DNA of 64,000 bases from Trifolium pratense (lineage: Eukaryota > Streptophyta > Magnoliopsida > Fabales > Fabaceae), in the NCBI RefSeq assembly GCF_020283565.1, contig NC_060063.1:39456635-39520634 (forward strand), read 5' to 3'. Below the pieces are notes generated by a model that saw only the letters and a program-made list of their open reading frames with translations, made no database searches and was not told the origin of the DNA. Of the stretch, positions 25,891 to 36,100 are shown in pieces (the stretch's first letter is position 1; every line of letters begins with the position of its first letter). The translations under genes and the position numbers were made by a program.

Positions 25891-27180
25891 ATAGATTAAT
25901 TGCCCAATTAGACCTTTCCGTTAGCGAAGCAAATGCTAGCAACGAACATATCAGGTATCTTGAAACCGCGCTAGCACAAACCACAGTTCATGGTATGCTG
26001 ATTTTGTTAACTACCTTGCTGCTGGAGTATTACCACTCGAACTATCCTATCAACAAAAGAAGAAATTCTTCCATGATCTTAAGAATTACTATTGGGACGA
26101 GCCCATTTTATTCAAACGTGGTGCTGACGACATTTATCATCGATGCATACCGGAAGAAGAAGTCGAGAACATAATAAATCACTGTCATTCCTCCCCTTAT
26201 GGAGGACACGCTAGTAAATCCAAAACCTGTGCTAAAATTCTCCAATCTGGTTTATATTGGCCTACCCTTTGGGAAGATGTCCACTTAGCAATATCCAAAT
26301 GCGATCGTTGCCAACGCACAGGAAATATCTCGCGACGTGACGAAATGCCCTTGAAAAACATTTTAGAAGTAGAAATCTTCGATGTATGGGGCATCGACTT
26401 CATGGGTCCTTTCCCATCCTCTTGTGGAAATAAATACATACTCGTTGTAGTTGATTACGTATCGAAATGGATCGAGGCTATAGCCTCCCCTACAAACGAT
26501 GCACGAGTAGTAACCAAAATGTTTAAGACTATAATCTTCCCTCGAAAAGACAACCCCTTACCACCCGCAAACTAGTGGGCAAGTAGAAATATCAAATAGA
26601 CAAATAAAACAAATTCTAGAAAAGACAGTTGCTACATCTAGGAAAGATTGGTCTTACAAACTCCCAGAGGCTTTGTGGGCCTATAGGCCAGCTTATAAAA
26701 CCCCTATAGGAACCACACCGTTTAAACTAATTTATGGAAAATCGTATCATTTACCTGTAGAACTTGAACACAAGGCCTTTTGGGAAATCAAAGCATTAAA
26801 TATGGACTATAAAGCAGCCGTAGATAAACGTCTTCTCGAATTACATGAACTCGAAGAACTTAGGTTGAATGCTTATGAAAATGCTCAAATTTATAAAGAT
26901 AGGACTAAGAAATGGCATGATAGGCGCATACTTAGGAGAGAATTCAAAGAAGGAGAACTTGTGCTCCTCTTTAACTCTAGATGAAAATTATTTCCCCGAA
27001 AACTCTGTTCCCGATGGTCAGGACCATTCGAAGTCACTAGAGTTTTCCAAAGTGGCGCAATAGAAATAAAGAGCCAATCTAATAAAACCTTCACAGTCAA
27101 TGGGCAACGTCTAAAACATCATTACCCAAACGACAAAGATTATTATTCTAGTTTAAAACTAGATGATCTCCCTCCCGAAA
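25891..27180 (+). pseudogene. Athila integrase with internal deletion
   Basis: Zinc-binding HHCC region at about 26180-26345 ([10 protein letters not shown] ... CDRCQR), then the core at 26345-26560 with the first aspartate in [10 protein letters not shown] and [12 protein letters not shown]. The sequence then jumps from IIFPRKD to the segment near HPQTSGQVE. The stretch with the second catalytic aspartate (normally SDGG.HF) is missing, leaving a tag stop at 26573. The C-terminal part (26673-26984) has [17 protein letters not shown] and [17 protein letters not shown]. It cannot be catalytic. Confidence 0.82.
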
Positions 27181-27431
27181 ATTAAAAAGTTATCCCTAAC
27201 TTTGTCAAGCTACCGACATTAAATAAAGCGCTGCATGGGACGCAACCCATGATTTTTTTTTTTATTTTTTTTTATATATCTTATTTCATTTTTCATATTT
27301 TATTTTATCTTTATTTTATTTTTTTTCTATAATAAAAACGATAACTGAAATTTGTTTGATCGGCACTAACCCATATGACTACTTCTTTCTGAAACAACAG
27401 ATTTAGATTTAATTTTAACAATAAGAAGGAA
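27181..27431 (+). other. Non-coding gap between Athila pol and ORF3
   Basis: Includes the clade-typical phrase taaagcgctgcatgggacgc followed by caacccat (about 27226-27252) and T-rich sequence. It is the outer end of the left palindrome arm, which begins at about 27219. Confidence 0.6.
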
Positions 27432-28482
27432 ATGGCCGACAACATTGTTGTTTCGTTCAGAAGTAACACCTAGAGAAGACGCTTTGAAGCCCTTCGTCAA
27501 CGTGAAATGACGCTTCACATCGTCCCAGATAGCCACGCCATGGTAGCTTTAGGTAACTCCGAAAGTGTCAGGTTCTTGATCCACCAAATAGGCTGGGAGA
27601 GTTTTGCTTTTTCGAACCTTCCAATTTATCGTAACCTGACTTTAGAGTTCCTAAGCTCATTCAAGTACGATCCCGGCTATGGACAACACCTCCGTCGCGG
27701 CCTGGTTAGTTTTCGACTATTTGGTAATACCTACACCTATAACCACCGTGACATGGCTGAGTTCCTAGGAGTCCCTAGTGGCCTTGATGCCTTTACCAGA
27801 GTCCAAGATGATAGCTTTATTGAAGGGGAACTTGAACGTTATTGGGGAATTATAATAGGAAACCCTAATGTTGCTCGGAATGAAAGATTCAGTTCCGAAA
27901 TCCACAACCCAACGTTTCGGTATTTTCACATGATCATAGCCCAAACTTTCTTTGGGAAAGCAATGAACAACACAACAGTATCTCAAGCTGAACTCTTTAT
28001 GATGTTTTGCATTTATCAAAACCGTCCTATCAATGCTGCCACGTTCATCCTCACCAACTTTGTCCAAATTATAGAGGAATCTACTCACCCAATCAGTGTT
28101 GGCAACTTTGTCACTTTCCTAACTAGGGCTATAGGACTTCATACCCCCTGTCCCAAATTGTTCCTTTAGGAGGAATGCAACCCATGGATCTAAACCTCTG
28201 CTTCAACTACCACATGATAGGGAATCTAGGACCTAATGAGTTTCAGTTGCTTATCAACCTCGTGCCAGTTCACCATTTCACCCTACCTAATAGTGTCAGG
28301 ATCAGTATTCATGACAAATATAACTAGCTTTATGATTTAGAAGGGCAAGACGAGTCTGACCCTGAAACGCCTCCACTCTATCATTACACCCTTGGGCCTC
28401 CATCCCCTCCTCATCCAGCGGCCTCTTCAAATGTCCCACCGACTCCGGCTAACCATGGTGCTACCATCGCTACTCTGCAAAA
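27219..28482 (+). repeat. Left arm of a 2.65-kb palindrome
   Basis: About 1264 bp, mirrored at 28628-29872 with a spacer of about 145 bp. The arms agree closely at both the outer end (taaagcgc.gcat) and the inner end (ggtgctaccatcgctactct), with scattered substitutions and small indels, e.g. a deletion of about 18 bp at 29271 in the right arm relative to 27826-27845. The arm contains the Athila ORF3. Confidence 0.88.
27432..28320 (+). pseudogene. Athila ORF3 (plus-strand copy)
   Basis: Env-position ORF of Athila elements, function unproven. It would start at ATG 27432 (MADNIVVSFRSN), but a TAG at 27471 stops it in frame. Reading resumes at 27507 for 220 codons: VRFLIHQIGWESFAF, RNLTLEFLSSF, VSFRLFGNTYTYNHRDMAEF, HMIIAQTFFGKAMNN and AELFMMFCIYQ, the pattern of the ATHILA ORF1/plant transposon protein family. 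A stop follows at 28167 and weaker similarity runs on to about 28500. The minus-strand arm carries the same early TAG. Confidence 0.78.
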
Positions 28483-28627
28483 TAAGCTTGATCAGCCACT
28501 TGGAGGTGCATCCGTAGGAGGAAAACGTCGTCGTAAGCTGAGGATGTCTTGCGTCAAACGGTCGAGTTGTGCAATGAAGAGATCCATAAAGCTATGGAAA
28601 TCTGTGCGAAGAGTAGCGATCTCGGTT
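28483..28627. other. Spacer (loop) of the palindrome
   Basis: About 145 bp not mirrored. On the minus strand it continues the right-arm reading frame (roughly TEIATL...DLFIAQLDR...LRRRF, a hydrophilic tail of ORF3); on the plus strand it reads differently from the left arm after 28482. Confidence 0.6.
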
Positions 28628-29653
28628 TGCAGAGTAGCGATGGTAGCACCATGGTCAGCCGGAGTCGGTGGGACATTTGAAGAGGCCGCTGGATGAGGAG
28701 GGGATGAAGGCCTAAGGGTGTAATGATAGAGTGGAGGCGTTTCAGGGTTAGACTCGTCTTGCCCTTCTAAATCATAAAGCAGTTATCTTTGTCATGAATA
28801 CTAGTCCTGACACTATTAGGTAGGGTGAAATGGTGAACTGGCACGAGGTTGATAAGCAACTGAAACTCATTAGGTCCTAGATTCCCTATCATGTGGTAGT
28901 TGAAGCAGAGATTTAGATCCATAGGTTGCATTCTTCCTAAAGGAACAATTTGAGACACGGGGTATGAAGTCCTATAGCCCTAGTTAGGAAAGTGACAAAG
29001 CCGCCAACACTGATTGGGTGAGTAGGTTCCTCTATAATTCGGACAAAGTTGGTGAGGAGGAACGTGGCAGCATTGATCAGACAATTTTGATAAACGCAAA
29101 ACATCATAAAGAGTTCAGCTTGAGATACTGTTGTGTTGTTCATTGCTTTCCCAAAGAAAGTATGGGCTATGATCATGTGAAAATACTGAAATGCTGGGTT
29201 ATGGATTTCGGAACTGAATCTTTCATTCTGAGCAGCATTAGGGTTTCCTGTTATAATTCCCCAATAACGTTTATCATCCTGGACTCTGGTAAAGGCATCA
29301 AGGCCATTAGGGACTCCTAGAAACTCAGCTATGTCACGGTGGTTATAGGTGTAGGTATTACCAAATAGTCGAAAACTAACCAGGCCGCGACGAAGGTGTT
29401 ATCCATAGCCGGGGTCGTACTTGAATGAGCTTAGGAACTCTAAAGTCAGGTTACGGTAAATTGGAAGGTTCGAAAAAGCAAAACTCTCCCAGCCTATTCG
29501 GTGGATCAGGAACCTGACACTTTCGGAGATACCTAAAGCTACCATGGCGTGGCTATCTGGGACGATGTGAAGCGTCATTTCACGTTGACGAAGGGCTTCA
29601 AAGCGTCTTCTCTAGGTGTTACTTATGAACGAAACAACCATGTTGTCGGCCAT
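28560..29653 (-). pseudogene. Athila ORF3 (minus-strand copy)
   Basis: Starts at ATG 29653 (minus), with a TAG shortly after at the same codon as in the plus-strand copy. The open part at 29176-28937 gives MIIAHTFFGKAMNN ... GFVTFLTRAIGLHTP, nearly the same as the other arm. A deletion and several shifts break it. It has no independent start or function. Confidence 0.75.
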
Positions 29654-29872
29654 TTTCTTCTTATTATTAAAATTAAATCTAAATCTGTTGTTTCAGAAAG
29701 AAGTAGTCATATAGGTCCGTGTCAATCAAACAAATTTCAGTTATCGTTTTTATTATAGAATAAAAAAGAAAATAAAATAAAGATAAAATAAAATATGAAA
29801 AATGAAATAAGATATATAAAAAAAAAAATAAAAAAAATAATGGGTTACCTCCAATGCGGCGCTTTATTTAAT
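28628..29872 (-). repeat. Right arm of the palindrome (inverted Athila 3' part)
   Basis: About 1245 bp, reverse complement of 27219-28482 with moderate divergence. It ends at ggcgctttatttaat (about 29858-29872), matching the outer end of the left arm. The boundary lies about 270 bp upstream of the PRL1 start codon. Confidence 0.88.
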
Positions 29873-30141
29873 AAATTTTTATGAAAATTTTATTTATTTG
29901 ATTTGATTATTTTTTAAATGTTCAAATAATCTAATCCAAATATATACTCGTATATTTTATGATTTTTGATTCCCCACCAAATCAATTTTATTTGATTGAT
30001 TTATTTTTCCATAAATTCATCCGAAGCAGAGAGCGTATTTTTTTGGTTTCGTTCCCATTATCACTACCCTCTCTCACTGTGTTCAAATCCTTCACTGGGA
30101 AACAAACCCTAAAACTTCATCACCTTCAATACGTCGTCGTA
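29873..30141 (+). promoter_or_regulatory. PRL1 upstream region and 5' leader
   Basis: Only about 270 bp separate the Athila palindrome from the PRL1 ATG. The first half is AT-rich; the second (ttcgttcccattatcactac, ctctctcactgtg) looks like a plant 5' leader with CT-rich sequence. No unambiguous TATA box could be fixed. Confidence 0.45.
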
Positions 30142-33100
30142 ATGGAGGCTGTTGAACCAGTTGAACCACAATCACTCAAGAAGCTTAGTTTCAAGTCCCT
30201 TAAACGTTCCCTCGATCTGTTCTCTCCACTTCATCAACAACTCGCTCCTCCCGATCCCGAAAGGTTCAATTTTTCCACTCATCTTTTCATAAATTTCACT
30301 TTTTTTTTTTTTACATTCTCAATGCTTATTCTAGTTTACTTACGCCTTTTTTTCATTATCTTGCAGCAAGGAAATTCGTGTTAATTACAAGGTTAGTTTT
30401 TATCTTAATTAAGGTTTTACTTGATTTGAGTTTTGTTAATTATAATTTTGTTATCTTAATTCCCTTGAATTGATTAAGAAGCGATGTGAATTGTATAAAT
30501 TTTGAATTTTGAATTGGGTATGCTCTGGCTGTGTAAATTAATTTTACACTGACATCCATCAGAAAAAAGCATTTTTTTCATGTCATAGAATTGGCAGAAT
30601 ATACATTACATAAGTTGTCTAGGGTCATAAAGTTCCTTGTTTTGTGGGATTTTTGTGAACTTATGAAGTTATGCTAATGTGGTTTGTAATGAAAATTAGG
30701 TAAATGCTGAGTATGGTGGAATTAAAAGCACTGCTCAACCTCCGCAACAGACGAATTCTGCTACAAAGAATCAGTCTCAACAAGCAGGGTCTTCTAATAT
30801 GCTTGCTCTTCCGGGTATGAATATGCTACTAGTAATAGTTATTGTCTTGGTATATGGATATGATTATGTACTTGGTGGAATATTGATGAATTGGCTTCTG
30901 GGTCGTTATGGTTTCTCAGCATCTTTTTGCTTATGTGGTTAACATTAGGCTTCTTGTTACATTGCCGTTATGTATTACATCAGTGCAAGTGTAATATTGT
31001 TGAGTTTTTCTCTGGGTTTGAATTCGTAGTAGTGTAAGTTTTTATTAGGCAGAGTAAGTGTTTCGTATATCTGTTTATGGAAACTTTTGTACAAGGTTTT
31101 AACAAAAGGTCCGCGACTGCCATGTAGGCCGGCCTGGCCTGGCCTGTTCCCACCTGCAGAAGACAAGATCACAAACTTAAAATTTACGTCGTTTTTATGT
31201 GACTTCACTGTTAAAATTGTTCATAACTGCTAATAATTTTAACAATAGTTTTTTTAGAATGCCAACTCTTCTATTTTCCTTTTTACACAATTCTCTAATC
31301 TTTTTTTGAAATGGCCAAAGTCAGTAATTAGTTGTTAATGTTAGTATTTCTCCTTCACCAGGACTTGAACCCAGGTCCTTTTACACCTTAACATCTTTAA
31401 CCCTTAGCTCAAACCAGATGAACCTAGATTTTTCTTTTCTTTTATTATGATGTTATGACAAACACATTTAGATTTTGGCCTTCAATAATATCAGTTTGAT
31501 ATGTCGCCTAGTGTATTATGTCATTCCTTGTAATGTTTATTTTAGGTTGGGTAGCTCTCTTTAAAATTCTGCCCTATCCCAAAATGTTTTCTCCCCTTTA
31601 TTTGGAGTTTTGATATGGTATCTTATTTCAGCATTTTCCATGTAATTATTATTCAGAATTTAAGAAAACCTTGGTGTATGTCTAAACTGTTGCTATTGTT
31701 CATTATGTATTATATTGACAGGTCCAGGAGATTCCAAAGATCTCCAGAAAGGAGGGGTCCAAAATGCTTTGGTTGTTGGTCCATCTATGCCATCCACTGC
31801 TGCGTAAGTATTTTTATCTTTAATTTTGTACACATGTTGGCTAGGTACAATCTTTTACTCGCAAATAATCAGTTTGGGTCGTGGTTATCAGATTTTTGAT
31901 TCTTAACTTGTCAGTTTTTATGATTATATTCTGACCTATTAGATACTGTTGGGATTTGCATCCTATGTTCGTCTTGCAAAAGCTTATTAATGAATCATGT
32001 GGTGTTCAGTATTCCAAAATATTGTTCGAAGAGCGTATTTGGCTTTCAATATTTTATGAAACCATTTACTATGTAAACGTGATAGAAGATTGCAGAAATT
32101 GTTAGAAGTTTGCTACGGTGTAGCATTTTATTTTCAACAAAAGAAAATAAATGGATTCCTTGCCTTGGAAAATATTCTGTTCCATTTTATCCTTTCTTGT
32201 GTTTTGATATTTTTTGTACATCCATAGATTTTTATACAAAATCTTGAAATCATTTTTCATTACTATTCCGTGCTTCAGCAGAAAGGAACACCATATGTTC
32301 CAAATGAAACATATATTATGTCACATGCAGAACATGCAAATTTTTCAAACAGCTGTTATTTACTACTGGTTCTAATGTTTTTGTTTCTTTACAGGAATGG
32401 TCATGGTTTCCAGGGCAAGAGTACAGTAGTTGTTTCTACCTCTGGCTCATCTGAAAGGTTCTGGCTTTCTCTCGATGCCTTTATATTTTAAAATTTTATC
32501 TCAATACACTTTTTGTTGGTTCAGCACACCATCTTCTGTTTTTGCTCAATACCTTTGACCTTTTTGACTAAACTGTTGTAGTTTCTATATTACAGGAATT
32601 TCTCAACATCTGCTTTGATGGAAAGAATGCCAAGTAAATGGCCACGACCTGATTGGCATGCGCCATGGAAAAACTACAGGGTGAGAACTACTTGACCACT
32701 ATTTTAACTATTTAATGTTAAATAAATGGCTTTAGCCACTTAGGGTTTGCTCTTTTTCATTCTCAGATCATGTAAACCAAAACAAATGTAGTTAGGGATG
32801 CCTGGTGAACTAGCTAGTAGTTTAGTCAAGGAACCTGTTTAGTTCCATCATCCTATTGCAGTCATTTTCTTACCACCCGTGCAAGGTTACCTTGGATTAG
32901 TTACATTCAGAATTTAAATTTGTCCACTGGATTTGGATCAATATCTTGTTTTTAAGTGCTTAGCAAAATTTTGTTCTGGATAATAACGAGAGAGGAGTCT
33001 GTGTTGGCATCCACTAGTATACCACTACGTAGTAAAAGTGAAATATTTTTAAAATCCATTTAATGCATAGAACTGGTAATGCTTTACAGCAAACAGGAGT

Positions 33101-36100
33101 GCTATTTCCAAGCATTTGTAGTTCTACCCTACATCGCAAATTTCAATTTTAAAACTTGGCTATTCACACGCTGCCATTATATCCAAAATAATTAGTTTGT
33201 GTTTGCTAATGTCGTAATTCTTTCATTCTAATCAGCTCCGGCTTACATAATTTTTCTGAAATCCTTTTAAACTATAATACTTCTTGTCAGATTTTATATT
33301 GGGCCTAACTCATCCTCACAAAACCGGCTTGTAAGGTAAGGACTGCCACTTGCTTATAAACACTACACAGGCCATATCTCTTAGCAATGTGGGACTAAAT
33401 CCACCCCTTCACACCCAACACAATGAAGGTGTTGGAGGCTGCAATGAAGGCAACTCAAATGCCGCAATTAGGCAGATGGGGGCGGACCGCAATGAAGGCG
33501 GAATATCCAACACACCCCCTCACGCTCAGGCCCAATGGGCCTGAAGCGTGGACGATGCGGGAAGCCCAACAATAGGTCTAGGATAGGCTCTGATACCATG
33601 TCAAATTTTATATTGGGCCTAACTCATCCTCACAAAACCGGCTTGTAAGGTGAGGGTTGCCTAAGCTATATAAACGCTACACAGGCCATATCTCTTAGCA
33701 ATGTGGGACTAAATCCACCCCTTCACACCCAACACAATGAAGGTGTTGGAGGCTGCAATGAAGGCAACTCATCTGCCGCAATTAGGCAGATGGGGGCGGA
33801 CCGCAATGAAGGCGGAATATCCAACACACCCCCTCACGCTCAGGCCCAATGGGCCTGAAGCGTGGACGATGCGGGAAGCCCAACAATAGGTCTAGGATAG
33901 GCTCTGATACCATGTCAAATTTTATATTGGGCCTAACTCATCCCTACAAAACCGGCTTGTAAGGTGAGGGCTGCCACTTGCTTATAAAACCACACAGGCC
34001 ATATCTCTTAGCAATGTGGGACTAAATCCACCCCTTCACACCCAACACAATGAAGGTGTTGGAGGCTGCAATGAAGGCAACCCAAATGCCGCAATTAGGC
34101 AGATGGGGGCGGACCGCAATGAAGGCGGAATATCCAACACTTCTGATATAATTTTAGCTGAGAATTTTAACCATGATTTATTTTCTGTAGGTCATCAGTG
34201 GTCACTTAGGATGGGTGAGATCTGTTGCAGTTGATCCCAGTAATACATGGTTTGCTACTGGTTCAGCAGATCGAACTATCAAGGTATTTGATCACAAAAT
34301 GCACTTCATAGTTGCTTGTTATTGCTTGTTTTGAGAAGGCATGTAGATAAGACGGGAAACTTGACTATCCATGTTGAATTGTTGATTCTGTGGGTTGCTT
34401 TCTTTCTTTGCAATTTAATCTGAAAGAACTGTCTTTTTTAAGTATCTAGTGCAGTAACCTGTGCCATGTGCGGTGTATGTTTGGCTTGTTAACTGCTACA
34501 TATGCCTATTCCTTTTGTTAAATTACTTTCAGATTCAAGTTTCTACTTATTTTGTTGAATATTATAAATGAAGTTTCTTTGTCTTCTTTGTTCTAGAGTT
34601 ATTCTACTTTTTTTTTTAAATATTAATTAATTTTAAATATTGACTCATTATTATCATATATTTGCTATAAACTGAAGCTGTGAACTTTGAAATAGTTTAT
34701 TAACTTATTCATGTGGAGTTGTTTATAATTGTTTTCTGTCCTATCTATTCAAATCTTTGGATTTTTTTTTTGATAAGTTGTTCATTTGGGCAGATATGGG
34801 ACTTGGCAAGTGGTGTTCTAAAACTCACATTAACAGGTCACATCGAACAAGTAAGAGGTGAGAAGCCAAGGTATAAATATTTAATAGTAGTGGCATTTAT
34901 TGTGAACTGGGTTAATACTAACAGCGTGCTTTCTCTACAGGCCTTGCTATTAGCAACAGACATACTTACATGTTTTCTGCTGGTGACGATAAACAAGTTA
35001 AATGTTGGGATCTTGAACAGAACAAGGTCAAATCCCTATTTCAGTATTTGTTTTGTTGGTGAATATTTCAGAAATTACTGAACTCATCAAATGTCTAGCC
35101 ACTAAAGCATGTTATGTTATTTTATATAGGTTATTAGGTCTTATCATGGTCATCTGAGTGGTGTTTACTGCTTGGCTATTCATCCCACAATTGACATTTT
35201 ACTTACCGGAGGACGTGATTCTGTCTGCCGGGTATGGACTTTGTTGATTTAGTTACTTGCTGGTATATTTAGATTTAGGTGGAAGCAATACCTTCTGCTT
35301 GTCTATTTCTAATTTTTTTATTAAATATATTATTAAGGAAATAGAAATGTGATCACTATGCTTGGTGCTAAACTTTCAGGTCTGGGACATACGTAGTAAA
35401 GTGCAGGCTCATGCTTTTGCAGGTCATGAGAATACTGTCTGCTCTGTCTTTACACGGCCAACGGTATGCACATTTTCCCTCTGTTGTCTATATTTTTTAT
35501 TTTTCAAACTGGCATGTCAGTTTTCTGTGTGGTTTAGTTGCACTACAGGTTCTTCGATATGATAAATGCGTACACATTTCAGCATTCAAATGCAGCTTTG
35601 AAACATGTCTTAATATAGTCTTATACTTTGAAACCCTTTTTCCTTACTTTCGAGGACTTATTGTGCTCATTGTTGTTAATAGGACCCTCAAGTTGTCACA
35701 GGTTCTCATGATTCTACAATCAAGATGTGGGACCTTAGACATGGTAATTTATTGTTTGTTTTCCTCTGTTTGTGCTGTGATTATATGCACTTGAATTGAT
35801 TCCTGTATGTTTTTTGTACCTATCTTACATACAATGCGTTCATGCAGGTAAAACAATGCTAACTCTTACGAACCATAAAAAGTCTGTTCGAGCAATGGCT
35901 CCACATCCGAAAGAGTATGTGTTCAATATCATTTGATTGTTTGAGAACGATAAACTGTTTAACTATGGTTGATTTTTTTTAAAAAAATTCCTTTGTTATT
36001 TTATTGTCTTCTCAGTCTCACCCCTTTTTCTTTGTTGTCTGCAGGCAAGCTTTTGCATCTGCATCGGCTGATAATATTAAAAAGTTCACCCTTCCAAGAG

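Larger units (their letters stand above)
20969..28482 (+). mobile_element. Athila-type Ty3/Gypsy element, decayed
   Basis: Order along the plus strand: LTR remainder (to 21826), primer binding site (21836), gag, protease, RT, RNase H, integrase, then an extra ORF3 typical of the Athila clade. Frames are broken by stops, shifts and a deletion in integrase, so the copy is dead. No plus-strand 3' LTR follows; instead the ORF3 region is mirrored from 28628. The clade call rests on gag (PHHGLEQW, FYNGL), the protease motif DLGASVSLMP, the RT motif FMDD and the ORF3 sequence. Confidence 0.82.

Noticed and set aside
27507..28169. 220-codon frame as a host gene
   Set aside because: Its sequence is that of Athila ORF3, it follows an Athila pol directly, and a mirrored copy exists next to it.
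31335..31450. Possible tRNA gene on the minus strand
   Set aside because: A- and B-box-like words are present but no acceptor stem or clover-leaf could be drawn; better read as a SINE.
33285..34139. Extra PRL1 exons encoding [15 protein letters not shown]
   Set aside because: These frames come from the TRIM LTR repeats inside an intron; the canonical exons join without them.
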